Shown here: positions 43,530-52,169 of the stretch, piece after piece
How the letters are laid out: each line of letters begins with the position of its first letter
Numbering within the stretch: the first letter of the stretch is position 1
From: Pontibacter mangrovi
GTDB taxonomy: Bacteria > Bacteroidota > Bacteroidia > Cytophagales > Hymenobacteraceae
NCBI RefSeq assembly: GCF_006385705.1
Contig: NZ_VFRQ01000005.1
Span: 310,001 to 374,000, forward strand
Length of the DNA stretch: 64,000 bases
Direction of reading: 5' to 3'
The notes under the pieces: model-generated
The model's database searches: none
Seen by the model: only the letters and a program-made list of their open reading frames with translations
What the model was told of the DNA's origin: nothing
Made by a program: the position numbers and the translations under genes

Positions 43530-45569
43530 ATGGAAACACTGATCAATAAGTTTAGGAAAATGGCACCCAAGGCCGCACTGCTGATGGCAGTGACGGCGGG
43601 TGCGGCCCTGCAAAGCTGTAACAAAATGGGCGGCGAGGGGGCAGCCACTGCCGAGGGCTTAGACACTGATGCGGCGTCTAAAGTATACGTGGCCCCAGGC
43701 AAGCACGATGAGTTGTACTCCTTCCTCTCCGGCGGTTTCAACGGACAGGTGTCGGTGTACGGCATTCCGTCGGGCAGGCTGCTGAAGATCATTCCTGTGT
43801 TCTCGCAATTCCCGGAGAATGGCTACGGCTACAACGAGGAAACCAAGGCGATGCTGAACACCTCGCATGGCTTTATCCCATGGGATGACCTGCACCACCC
43901 CAAACTGTCGCGCACGGATGGCATGGCCGACGGCCGCTGGCTGTTCGTGAACGGCAACAACACGCCGCGCGTGGCCCGCGTGGACCTAAAAACCTTTGAG
44001 ACAGTGGAGATTATGGAGATCCCTAACTCAGCCGGTAACCACTGCTCCCCGTACCCAACCAACAACAACGAGTATGTTATTGCCGGTACGCGCTTCTCGG
44101 TTCCGCTGGACATGGAGGGCAAGACTGCCGATGTGAGCATGAACGAGTATAAGGACAAGTTTAAAGGTTCGATCTCGTTTGTGAAAGTGGATAAGGAAAC
44201 AGGCGACATGGAGCTTGATTTCCAGGTGCTGGTGCCGGGCTTCGACTACGACCTGGCCAATGGCGGCAAAGGCCCATCTACGGACTGGGTATTCTTTACC
44301 ACCTATAACACCGAGCGAAGCAACACGCTGAAGGAGCTGGGCGCCTCTCAGAACGACAAGGACTACCTGGCTGCGATCAACTGGAAACTAGCCGCCAAGT
44401 ATGCCGCCGAGGGCAAAGCCCACGAGATGCCGGCCAATTACTACCACAACAAGATGGACCACGGCACTTTCCAGGCGAAATCTACTATAAAGAAAAAGGT
44501 GCGCTACCTGCTGCCTGAGGAGTGCCCTGGCATGATGTACCTGATCCCGGCGCCTAAGTCGCCGCACGGCATCGACGTGGACCCGACCGGCGAGTATATG
44601 GTGGTGAACGGCAAGCTGGCTTCATCGCTGCCTGTGTTCTCCTTCTCAAAAATGCAGCAGGCCATTAAAGACAAAGCCTTTGACGGTGAAGTGAGCGGCA
44701 TTCCGGTGTTCAAGTATGACGCTGTGCTGCAAGGCGAAGTGAAAGAGCCGGGCCTGGGCCCATTGCACACCGAGTTCGACGGCAAGGGCAACGCCTATTC
44801 TACGATGTTTGTGTCGTCTGAAGTGGTGAAGTGGAGCCTGAAAGACCTGCAGGTGAAAGACAGAATTCCGGTTTACTACTCACCTGGCCACCTGATGATT
44901 CCGGGCGGCGACACAGAGAAGCCGTATGGCAAGTACCTGGTAGTAATGAACAAGATCACAAAAGACCGCTTCCTGCCGACTGGCCCTGAACTGATGCACT
45001 CTGCGCAGCTCATCGACATCAGCGGCGATAAAATGAAGATGCTCCTCGACTTCCCGACCGTGGCCGAGCCACACTACGCCCAGGGTATAAAAGCCGACCT
45101 GGTGGCTGCCAACAGCGCCAAGTTCTATAAACTGGACGAGAACAAGCACCCGCAGGCGGTGAAGAACGAGAAAGACGTGAACGTAACCCGCAAAGGCAAC
45201 GTGGTAACCGTGAAAATGACGGCCATCCGAAGCCACTTAACCCCGGATAACATTGAAGGGGTGCAGGTTGGAGACACCGTGTACTTCCACGTGACCAACC
45301 TGGAGCAGGACTGGGACGTACCGCACGGCTTTGCCGTGATGGGCGCCAACAACGCCGAAACGCTGATCATGCCAGGTGCTACCCAAACCCTTAAGTGGGT
45401 GCCAAAACAAGAGGGAGTGTTCCCATTCTACTGTACTGACTTCTGCTCTGCCCTACACCAGGAAATGCAGGGATACGTCAGGGTTTCTCCGAAAGGATCT
45501 AAAGTGCCGGTCAAGTTCTCTACCGGAGAGCCAAAACCGGTACCACCCGCTACGGCAAGCGTAAACTAA
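43530..45569 (+). CDS. nosZ: Nitrous-oxide reductase, clade II (Sec-exported)
   Basis: This 679-aa copper enzyme reduces N2O to N2 in the periplasm. It lacks a twin-arginine signal; the leader AALLMAVTAGAALQSC is Sec-type and lipobox-like, which together with the neighbouring genes places it in clade II. The CuZ-site histidines lie in DDLHHPK, GNHCSPYP, SPHGIDVDP, GPLHTEFDG and EPHYAQG across the seven-bladed propeller. The C-terminal cupredoxin holds CuA: FYCTDFCSALHQEMQG (Cys, Cys, His, Met). The operon continues with a membrane protein and nosL, D, F and Y. No nosR or nosX is present. A 44-bp perfect palindrome follows the stop. Confidence 0.97.
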   Translation: METLINKFRKMAPKAALLMAVTAGAALQSCNKMGGEGAATAEGLDTDAASKVYVAPGKHDELYSFLSGGFNGQVSVYGIPSGRLLKIIPVFSQFPENGYGYNEETKAMLNTSHGFIPWDDLHHPKLSRTDGMADGRWLFVNGNNTPRVARVDLKTFETVEIMEIPNSAGNHCSPYPTNNNEYVIAGTRFSVPLDMEGKTADVSMNEYKDKFKGSISFVKVDKETGDMELDFQVLVPGFDYDLANGGKGPSTDWVFFTTYNTERSNTLKELGASQNDKDYLAAINWKLAAKYAAEGKAHEMPANYYHNKMDHGTFQAKSTIKKKVRYLLPEECPGMMYLIPAPKSPHGIDVDPTGEYMVVNGKLASSLPVFSFSKMQQAIKDKAFDGEVSGIPVFKYDAVLQGEVKEPGLGPLHTEFDGKGNAYSTMFVSSEVVKWSLKDLQVKDRIPVYYSPGHLMIPGGDTEKPYGKYLVVMNKITKDRFLPTGPELMHSAQLIDISGDKMKMLLDFPTVAEPHYAQGIKADLVAANSAKFYKLDENKHPQAVKNEKDVNVTRKGNVVTVKMTAIRSHLTPDNIEGVQVGDTVYFHVTNLEQDWDVPHGFAVMGANNAETLIMPGATQTLKWVPKQEGVFPFYCTDFCSALHQEMQGYVRVSPKGSKVPVKFSTGEPKPVPPATASVN

Positions 45570-45582
45570 CCCTAAGCCGGGC

Positions 45583-45626
45583 AAAACATAAGCGGAGGTT
45601 GCCCGGGCAACCTCCGCTTATGTTTT
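45583..45626. terminator. 44-bp perfect palindrome after nosZ
   Basis: Two 22-nt arms (45583-45604 and 45605-45626) are exact reverse complements with no spacer, beginning AAAACATAAGCGG and ending TTTT. A hairpin here would terminate part of the transcription. It would leave more NosZ message than message for the accessory genes beginning 20 nt later at 45646. Confidence 0.75.
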
Positions 45627-45645
45627 ATACTTTAATACTAAAAGG

Positions 45646-46239
45646 ATGAAAGCGAGTAGCAGAGTGCTGATGATTATGGCAGCGCTATCCCTAGGTTTGC
45701 TGTTCCTCTTCCCCATGTGGAAGATCTACCTTAAAGCCCCACAATACCCCGAAGGCCTGGAAATGCACATTTGGGTAAACAAAATTTCAGGAAGCTCCGA
45801 GAGCGTGCTCCAGAACTTCAATATCCTCAACCACTACATCGGGATGGAGCCGATCCATGCAGAGTCATTCGCAGAGTTGCGCATTATGCCCTACATCGTT
45901 ATCTTTTTTATGATAACCGGTGTCATTGTGGCCTTGGTGGGCATCCGAAAACTTATCCTGGCCTGGGCCTTGTTGCTGATGGTGGGCGGCGCTGTGGGTA
46001 TCACAGACTTTTACCTATGGCTCGTGCGGTTCGGCACGCACCTGAACCCCAACGCACCCATCAAAATACCGGGCATGACTTACATACCGCCGCTGCTTGG
46101 CAGCAAAGAGCTGCTTAACTTCGATGCGCTTTCGTTGCCGTCTACCGGTAGCCTGGGCATCCTGCTGGCTGTGGTGTTCTCGGGCCTTGCATTTTATGTG
46201 AGCCGCAAAAAGAAGATTAGCCAAAAAGTAACCGCGTAA
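45646..46239 (+). CDS. nos-cluster membrane protein
   Basis: This 197-aa protein has about four transmembrane helices (MIMAALSLGLLFLFPMW, MPYIVIFFMITGVIVAL, LILAWALLLMVGGAVG, LGILLAVVFSGLAFYV) and a periplasmic loop with HIWVNKISG and LQNFNILNHYIGM. Proteins of this kind sit between nosZ and nosL in many Bacteroidetes nos clusters. I know of no proven function; a role in copper delivery or electron transfer to NosZ is inferred from position only. It is 8 nt upstream of nosL. Confidence 0.8.
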   Translation: MKASSRVLMIMAALSLGLLFLFPMWKIYLKAPQYPEGLEMHIWVNKISGSSESVLQNFNILNHYIGMEPIHAESFAELRIMPYIVIFFMITGVIVALVGIRKLILAWALLLMVGGAVGITDFYLWLVRFGTHLNPNAPIKIPGMTYIPPLLGSKELLNFDALSLPSTGSLGILLAVVFSGLAFYVSRKKKISQKVTA

Positions 46240-46247
46240 AATATACT

Positions 46248-46712
46248 ATGATGAAGCTACTGAGGAGTTTAGTTAGCCTGGCGCTTATACTTGTGCTGCT
46301 GAGCGGATGCTCAGTGGAGCCTAAGCCCATACCTTACGGACAAGCAAACTGTGTGCACTGCAGCATGACGGTGTCCGACAGCAGGTATGGTGCTGAACTG
46401 GTAAACGACAAGGGCAAAGCTTACTTCTTCGACTCAGCAGAATGCCTGGCTGCTTATTTAAACGAGCAGCCGGGGCTGAGCCAGAAGGCGGCCTTTGTGC
46501 TGGTATCGGACTACACGAATCCCGAAAAACTGATAGAGGCAGAGCAGGCGTACTTTCTGCAGAGCCGCGAGCTGCCAAGCCCCATGGGCATGTTCCTGAC
46601 AGCGGTGGCAGACAAGGCCGCTGCCGGCCAACTGCAGCAGGAGTATGGTGGCCGCCTGCTTACCTGGAACCAGGTAAAAGAAGCTGTAAAGCAACATGAT
46701 AAACCAGAGTAA
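46248..46712 (+). CDS. nosL: NosL copper-binding lipoprotein
   Basis: This 154-aa protein has a lipoprotein signal (LVLLSGC) and the NosL copper motif CVHCSM (Cys-x-x-Cys-x-Met) near residue 36. It also has the conserved GKAYFFDSAECLAAYL segment and a second MGMFLTA methionine region. NosL delivers Cu(I) for NosZ metal-site assembly in the periplasm. It overlaps the nosD start by 17 nt, so the two are translationally coupled. Confidence 0.94.
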   Translation: MMKLLRSLVSLALILVLLSGCSVEPKPIPYGQANCVHCSMTVSDSRYGAELVNDKGKAYFFDSAECLAAYLNEQPGLSQKAAFVLVSDYTNPEKLIEAEQAYFLQSRELPSPMGMFLTAVADKAAAGQLQQEYGGRLLTWNQVKEAVKQHDKPE

Positions 46713-48021
46713 ACATATTTTTATACTTGCCGGCATACTTGTGCTGCTGCTTTTAAGCCAGAGTGGGTTAGCAGACACCATCAAGGTATGTAAGTCCTGC
46801 CCAATAACTTTGGTGAAGCAGGCAGTGCAAAAGGCTAGCCCCGGCGATACCGTGCTGGTGAGCAAAGGCGTGTACCGTGAGTCTGGCATAGAGATAACCA
46901 AGCCTCTGGCCCTGATCGGCGTGAACAACCCAGTGATAGACGGCAATTTTACCGGCCAGCTTATCACGGTTGTTGCTGATAACGTGACGGTACAAGGCTT
47001 TACGCTGAAAAACGTGGCCACCAGCTACCGCAAAGACGACGCCGCCATCCGGGCAAACGAGCAAACAAATGTTAAGGTACTGGATAACACCATCCTGAAC
47101 ACCTACTACGGCATTTACTTCCAGAACTCGAACAACATCGTGATCCGGAATAACATTGTGCGGGGCGAGAACGAGGGCAGAACCGAGTCGTCGTTGGGCA
47201 ACGCCATACATTTATACTATACCGACAACGTGGAGATTACCGGCAACAACCTGCAGGGCCACCGCGACGGCATCTACCTGGAAGTGGTGAAGAACAGCCG
47301 CGTGAACCACAACATCAGCCAGAACAACATGCGCTACGGCCTGCACTTCATGTTCTCGGACGGCAACACCTATACTTACAACACCTTCCGAAAAAACGGC
47401 GCGGGCGTGGCCGTGATGTATACCGTGAACGTGCAGATGGAGCACAACCTTTTTGAGGACAATTGGGGCGCAGCCTCCTATGGCCTTCTGCTGAAGGAGA
47501 TCCGCGACAGTGCCATCCGTAACAACGTGTTCCGGCGCAACTCCACGGCCATCCACATGGAGAGCTCCACACGCCTGGATATAGAAAACAACGATTTTGA
47601 GCGCAACGGCTGGGCGATAAAGGTGATGACCACCTGCCTGGACGATACCTTTCGGCTGAATAATTTTAGCGGTAACTCTTTTGACGTGAGTACCAACGGC
47701 ACCACGCAATCCAACCATTTCAGCCATAACTATTGGGAGAAGTATACCGGCTACGACTTGGACAAGGATGAGGTAGGCGATGTGCCGTACCGCCCTGTCA
47801 GCCTGTACTCGATGTTGGTAGAGCGCGTGCCGCCCTCTGTGATGTTTATGCGTAGCTTTATGGTAGACCTGCTGGATAACATGGAGAAGGTGTTGCCCAG
47901 CATTATACCGGAGCAATTGGTAGATGAACACCCGTTGATGAAGAAAATACACCATGATAACGATAGAGAACTTGTGCAAGTCTTACGGCAAACTGCAGGT
48001 GCTCCGCCACGTGAGCGTTGA
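46696..48021 (+). CDS. nosD: NosD periplasmic beta-helix maturation protein
   Basis: This 441-aa protein has a Sec signal (HIFILAGILVLLLLSQSGLA) followed by a right-handed parallel beta-helix with regular Asn-rich turns (NNIVIRNNIV, DNVEITGNNL, NSRVNHNISQNN). It ends in the NosD tail DEVGDVPYRPVSLYS. It works with the NosFY transporter in assembling the CuZ site of NosZ. The frame continues 68 nt into nosF, a longer overlap than usual, giving the C-terminal tail VLRQTAGAPPRER. Confidence 0.93.
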   Translation: MINQSKHIFILAGILVLLLLSQSGLADTIKVCKSCPITLVKQAVQKASPGDTVLVSKGVYRESGIEITKPLALIGVNNPVIDGNFTGQLITVVADNVTVQGFTLKNVATSYRKDDAAIRANEQTNVKVLDNTILNTYYGIYFQNSNNIVIRNNIVRGENEGRTESSLGNAIHLYYTDNVEITGNNLQGHRDGIYLEVVKNSRVNHNISQNNMRYGLHFMFSDGNTYTYNTFRKNGAGVAVMYTVNVQMEHNLFEDNWGAASYGLLLKEIRDSAIRNNVFRRNSTAIHMESSTRLDIENNDFERNGWAIKVMTTCLDDTFRLNNFSGNSFDVSTNGTTQSNHFSHNYWEKYTGYDLDKDEVGDVPYRPVSLYSMLVERVPPSVMFMRSFMVDLLDNMEKVLPSIIPEQLVDEHPLMKKIHHDNDRELVQVLRQTAGAPPRER

Positions 48022-48661
48022 GTTTAGCCGGGGCAATGTGATAGCCGTGATAGGCCCTAACGGGGCGGGAAAAACCACCTTGAGCAAAGCCATACTGGGT
48101 ATGGTGCTGCCCGATAGCGGCGATATCCGGATAGATGGCGAGAGCGTGCTTAAAAAGTATGCCTACCGCAGCCAGATCGGGTATATGCCCCAGATCGGGC
48201 AATACCCCGAGAACATGAAAATACGGCAGGTGCTGCAGATGATCCGCGACATACGGAAGGATGTGCAGGAGGTGGATGAGGAGCTGATCGGGCTGTATGG
48301 GCTAAAGGAGATGTATGAGAAGCGCATGGGAGCCCTGTCGGGGGGCACACGGCAGAAGGTGAGCGCTGCGCTGGCTTTCTTGTTTGACCCGCAGGTGCTG
48401 ATACTCGACGAGCCCACTGCCGGCCTGGACCCCATTGCCGCCGAAATCCTGAAGGGCAAGATCCTGAAGGAAAAGAAAAAAGGAAAGCTCATCATCATCA
48501 CTTCCCACATTATGAGCGAGATAGAGGAGGTGGCCGACGAGGTGCTTTGCATGGTAGACGGGCAGGTGAAGTTTTACGAGACCATCCCCGAACTGAAAGC
48601 GCAGACGCAGGAAAGCCGCCTGAGCCGCGCCGTGGCCAAAATCATGAACGAAGAAGCTTAA
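47954..48661 (+). CDS. nosF: NosF ABC transporter ATPase
   Basis: This 235-aa ATPase has Walker A GPNGAGKT at residues 34-41, signature LSGGTRQKV and Walker B VLILDEPTAGLDP. The start at 47954 (MITIENLCKSYG) fits the ABC N-terminal strand exactly, so the 68-nt overlap with nosD appears real. With NosY it forms the exporter that provides a sulfur species or energy for CuZ assembly. It is 3 nt upstream of nosY. Confidence 0.95.
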   Translation: MITIENLCKSYGKLQVLRHVSVEFSRGNVIAVIGPNGAGKTTLSKAILGMVLPDSGDIRIDGESVLKKYAYRSQIGYMPQIGQYPENMKIRQVLQMIRDIRKDVQEVDEELIGLYGLKEMYEKRMGALSGGTRQKVSAALAFLFDPQVLILDEPTAGLDPIAAEILKGKILKEKKKGKLIIITSHIMSEIEEVADEVLCMVDGQVKFYETIPELKAQTQESRLSRAVAKIMNEEA

Positions 48662-48664
48662 GCC

Positions 48665-49432
48665 ATGAACAAGATCATTAAATACGTGCTGCTGGACATC
48701 GTAAAGAGCAAGATCGTCATTGCCTATACGCTGTTCCTGCTGCTGCTCTCCATCGGGCTGTTTACCCTGGGCGGCAGCGCCGACAAAGGTATCCTGAGCC
48801 TGCTGAACCTGGTGCTGCTCACTGTGCCGCTCATCAGCATCGTGTTCGCCACCACGCACTTTTACAACTCCTATGAGTTTATGGAGCTGCTGGTGGCACA
48901 GCCTATCAACCGCAAGAAGATATTCCTGAGCGAGTACCTGGGGGTGGCCTTTTCGCTGTCCGGGGCTTTTATACTTGGCGTGGGTGTGCCGGTGCTGCTG
49001 TTTGGGGGCGGCCTAACGGGCCTGTACCTGTTGCTGACGGGCGTGTTTATTACCTTCATTTTTGTGGGTATGGCCTTCCTGGCCTCCGTCAGCACCCGCG
49101 ACAAGGCCAAAGGCATTGGCATTGCGCTGCTGCTGTGGTTCTATTTCGCGCTGATCTATGATGGCCTGGTGCTGTTCATCCTCTACGTCTTTGCCGACTA
49201 TCCGCTGGAGTATGCCACCCTGGCCATGACGGCCCTGAACCCGATAGACCTGGGCCGCATCATCGTGCTGCTGAACCTGGACGTGTCGGCGCTGATGGGG
49301 TATACCGGCGCCTTGTACAAGAGCATTTTCGGGAGTCTGTTGGGCGTTGGGGCGGCCTTTGGCCTGCTGCTGCTTTGGGTGCTGTTGCCGGTACTAAGCT
49401 CCAGAAGGATCTTTTCGAGGAGGGATCTGTAG
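48665..49432 (+). CDS. nosY: NosY ABC transporter permease
   Basis: This 255-aa membrane protein has about six transmembrane helices, and its N-terminal MNKIIKYVLLDIVKSKIVIAY amphipathic entry is typical of ABC-2/NosY permeases. The conserved cytoplasmic FYNSYEFMELLVAQPINRKKIFLSEY segment is the coupling region, and ALNPIDLGRI is a family motif. It is the last gene of the nos operon; no strong terminator follows immediately, but the downstream region is rich in hairpins. Confidence 0.94.
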   Translation: MNKIIKYVLLDIVKSKIVIAYTLFLLLLSIGLFTLGGSADKGILSLLNLVLLTVPLISIVFATTHFYNSYEFMELLVAQPINRKKIFLSEYLGVAFSLSGAFILGVGVPVLLFGGGLTGLYLLLTGVFITFIFVGMAFLASVSTRDKAKGIGIALLLWFYFALIYDGLVLFILYVFADYPLEYATLAMTALNPIDLGRIIVLLNLDVSALMGYTGALYKSIFGSLLGVGAAFGLLLLWVLLPVLSSRRIFSRRDL

Positions 49433-49633
49433 TATAAGTATAAACCCTGCTGCGGCAGGCGAAAGATTGTGTTTTGTGATTTTTGGCGCGTGGGGCAAAT
49501 GCTCTGCGCGCTTTTTGTTTCTGCGGTACCGGGGCCAATCACTTTAGCCAAGGAGGGAGTCTGTAACCGCTTCTCACAAAGTATAAATTCCTTAGTTGGT
49601 GGCTATAGCGCGACCTGTTCCTACAAGTATGAA

Positions 49634-49798
49634 CCCACCCCTAAGAGCTGCGCTCGCTAGCTCAAAACTCTCGTTTTGGCTAGTCCAGAGGAGGGGAATT
49701 CACCTCACCCCAGCCCTCCCCCCAAAACAGGGGAGGGAGCTTTCTGGAGCACCTAATCCAACCACCCCTGCCCCTCCTTATCCAAGGAGGGGAACTCC
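49634..49798. repeat. Cluster of three GC-rich palindromic intergenic repeats (copies 2a-2c)
   Basis: Unit a begins CCCACCCCTAA (49635) and ends GGAGGGGAATT (49690-49700), with an insert containing AGCTCAAAAC and GTTTTGGCT. Unit b is a tight hairpin, CCCTCCCC with GGGGAGGG (about 49714-49738). Unit c begins CCACCCCTGCCCCTCC (from about 49761) and ends GGAGGGGAACTCC (49786-49798). The ends match those of copies at 36843, 57037 and 61753. Confidence 0.75.
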
Positions 49799-49862
49799 GT
49801 TCAAGCTCTGTCAGCGGTGGCTATCGAAATGTTTCCCAGTCTTTCCGTTGAGCGCCTTCTAG

Positions 49863-49910
49863 ATTTCCGGTGCCGCCTTGGCGGCATTGCGACGCAGGAG
49901 CAAAGGAAAT
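49863..49910. other. Nested hairpin element, possible structured RNA
   Basis: Outer arms ATTTCC (49863-49868) and GGAAAT (49905-49910) enclose the perfect palindrome TGCCGCCTTGGCGGCA (49871-49886). Further downstream another short stem AGCCC/GGGCT follows. It could be a decayed mobile element end or a small structured RNA; strand is not determined. Confidence 0.35.
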
Positions 49911-50278
49911 GTAGACAGCGCGATGCGGGAAGACGAGCCCTCGCGGGCTTGGAGCGAGCCAAGTATGAGGTGCAACGATAGGTATGTAAGACTGAGGATG
50001 AACAGTAGCTAGAAAGGATAGCTTGCCTCTAGTTGCAGAAAGCGGCGGCTATGGAAGTCTAAAAGCATAAGCGGACGCTTGCGCTAGTCAGAGGCTAGGG
50101 AAAGTATAAATGTGCAGCTAGAGCGGCGGCAGGTGCTAATTCCGAGGTTAGATTAACTTTTACCTAGAATAATACATCTTTTGCCCCTGTAAATCAGTAT
50201 GTAAGGGTTAGTGGCAATTCCGCACAATGCTGCTCCATATTAAGTTGATTTTGTTCTACCTTTTAATATGATGAGCCT

Positions 50279-52105
50279 ATGGCTACCACCGACATCACGC
50301 CCAGTGGCGTGCACCCCTTGCATGAAGAGGAGCACGAGCACCACCACAAACTGAGTTTTATCGAGAAATACATTTTCAGCCAGGACCATAAAACTATTGC
50401 CAAGCAGTACCTGATAACAGGTATATTCTGGGCTTTTGTGGGAAGTTTCCTGTCGGTGCTGTTCCGGCTGCAGCTGGGCTGGCCCGAGGCTACGTTCACG
50501 TTTCTGGAGCCCATTTTAGGAGGCTGGATTGAAAACGGAAAGCTGAACCCCGAGTTCTACCTGGCCATGGTTACCATGCACGGTACCATCATGGTGTTCT
50601 TCGTGCTGACGGCGGGCCTGAGCGGTACGTTCTCCAACTTCCTCATTCCGTTGCAGATCGGTGCCCGCGACATGGCATCCGGCTTTATGAACATGCTGTC
50701 GTACTGGTTTTTCTTTTTGTCCAGCGTCATCATGTTCATCTCCCTGTTCTTGCCCACAGGCCCTGCGGCCGGCGGCTGGACGGTGTACCCGCCCCTGAGC
50801 GTGCTGCCCGAAGCCATTCAGGGCTCGGCGGGCGGCATGACCATGTGGCTCGTGGCGATGGCCTTTTTTATCATTTCAACGCTTTTGGGCGGCATCAACT
50901 ACATCACCACTGTGTTTAACCTGCGCACCAAGGGCATGTCTATGTCCAAGTTGCCGCTGACGGTGTGGGCACTGTTCCTCACTGCTGTTGTCGGGCTGCT
51001 TTCGTTTCCGGTGCTGTTTTCGGCCGCTATCCTGCTGATCTTTGACCGTAGCTTCCATACAAGCTTCTTTTTGTCGGATATATACATTGCCGGCAAGGCG
51101 CTCACTAACTCCGGCGGCAGCCCCATTCTGTTTCAGCACCTGTTCTGGTTCCTGGGCCACCCCGAAGTATACATCGTGATTATGCCTGCCTTTGGCATCA
51201 CTTCAGAGGTAATTGCCACCAACGCCCGCAAGCCTATCTTTGGCTACAGAGCCATGATCGGGTCTTTGATGGGAATTTCAGTGCTGTCGATTGTCGTGTG
51301 GGCGCACCACATGTTCGTGTCCGGCATGAACCCCTTTCTGGGCTCGGTGTTCATGTTCCTAACGCTGATTATTGCGGTGCCGTCGGCGGTGAAGGTGTTT
51401 AATTGGCTGGCCACGCTTTGGCGCGGAAACATCCGGTTTACCACAGCCATGCTCTTCGCCATCGGCTTTGTATCCATCTTTATCTCCGGCGGCCTGACGG
51501 GTATTATACTTGGTAACTCCTCGCTCGACATACAACTGCACGATACCTACTTTGTGGTAGCACACTTCCACATGGTGATGGGTGCGGCGGCCTTCTTCGG
51601 GATGTTTTGCGGCGTGTATCACTGGTTCCCGAAGATGTTTGGGCGCATGCTGGACGAGAAGTTGGGCTTTGTGCACTTCTGGCTCACCTTTTTGGCAGTA
51701 TACCTGGTGTTTTTGCCGATGCACTACGTTGGCATTGCCGGTTTCCCGAGGAGGTACTACAACTGGACAGGTTTTGAGACATTCAACATGTTTACCGACC
51801 TGAACACCTTTATTAGCGTGGCGGCCATCATGGGCTTTTTCGCGCAGTTTATTTTCCTGTTCAACTTTATCTATAGTATGTTCTGGGGCCGCAGAGCCAC
51901 AGCAAACCCCTGGCACTCTAACACACTGGAGTGGACAACGCCGGTAAAACTGGAGCATGGCAACTGGCCGGGTCCGCTGCCTGTGGTGTACCGCTGGCCT
52001 TACGACTACAGCAAACCGGGCGCCCCCGAGGATTACATCCCGCAGACGGTGCCGTTCTCCCAGACAACCTCTTCCAACCTGCCTTATGAGCGGGAGAACG
52101 AGTGA
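50279..52105 (+). CDS. ctaD: Cytochrome c oxidase subunit I, A-type, orphan
   Basis: This 608-aa protein has about 12-14 transmembrane helices. It carries the CuB and active-site motif WFLGHPEVY, with the cross-linking Tyr of A-type oxidases, then VWAHHMFVSG, and the haem-ligand region HDTYFVVAHFHMVMG. It reduces O2 to water while pumping protons. The cytosolic N-terminus is His/Glu-rich (HPLHEEEHEHHHK). Unusually, no subunit II or III gene is adjacent: it is flanked by 846 bp of repeats and by a terminator with a convergent proline dehydrogenase gene. It probably pairs with subunits encoded elsewhere. Confidence 0.93.
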   Translation: MATTDITPSGVHPLHEEEHEHHHKLSFIEKYIFSQDHKTIAKQYLITGIFWAFVGSFLSVLFRLQLGWPEATFTFLEPILGGWIENGKLNPEFYLAMVTMHGTIMVFFVLTAGLSGTFSNFLIPLQIGARDMASGFMNMLSYWFFFLSSVIMFISLFLPTGPAAGGWTVYPPLSVLPEAIQGSAGGMTMWLVAMAFFIISTLLGGINYITTVFNLRTKGMSMSKLPLTVWALFLTAVVGLLSFPVLFSAAILLIFDRSFHTSFFLSDIYIAGKALTNSGGSPILFQHLFWFLGHPEVYIVIMPAFGITSEVIATNARKPIFGYRAMIGSLMGISVLSIVVWAHHMFVSGMNPFLGSVFMFLTLIIAVPSAVKVFNWLATLWRGNIRFTTAMLFAIGFVSIFISGGLTGIILGNSSLDIQLHDTYFVVAHFHMVMGAAAFFGMFCGVYHWFPKMFGRMLDEKLGFVHFWLTFLAVYLVFLPMHYVGIAGFPRRYYNWTGFETFNMFTDLNTFISVAAIMGFFAQFIFLFNFIYSMFWGRRATANPWHSNTLEWTTPVKLEHGNWPGPLPVVYRWPYDYSKPGAPEDYIPQTVPFSQTTSSNLPYERENE

Positions 52106-52124
52106 GCCGTCTATATCTAAAAGC

Positions 52125-52168
52125 AAAAAAGGTCCGGTAGCTTGCGCAGAAGCTACCGGACCTTTTTT
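52125..52168. terminator. Bidirectional terminator, 19-bp stem
   Basis: Arms at 52125-52143 and 52150-52168 (AAAAAAGGTCCGGTAGCTT and its complement) enclose the loop GCGCAG. It separates convergent ctaD (+) and the proline dehydrogenase gene (-), whose stop begins 2 nt further on. Confidence 0.9.
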
Positions 52169-52169
52169 A

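Larger units (their letters stand above)
49433..50278. other. 846-bp non-coding region rich in repeats and hairpins
   Basis: No convincing gene is present; the short open frames here run through palindromic repeats. Contents in order: AAGTATA copies at the nosY end, a GCGCG...CGCGC hairpin with T-run (about 49486-49517), the GC-rich repeat cluster at 49634-49798, a nested hairpin at 49863-49910, and AGCCC-TCGC-GGGCT near 49939. A compositionally mixed stretch to about 50150 is followed by an AT-rich leader of the oxidase gene with a TACCTTTT box at 50257-50264. Confidence 0.6.

Noticed and set aside
49596-49862. 88-aa open frame in the gene-free region
   Set aside because: It runs through GC-rich palindromic repeats, is Pro-rich and has no start context or homology that I recognise.
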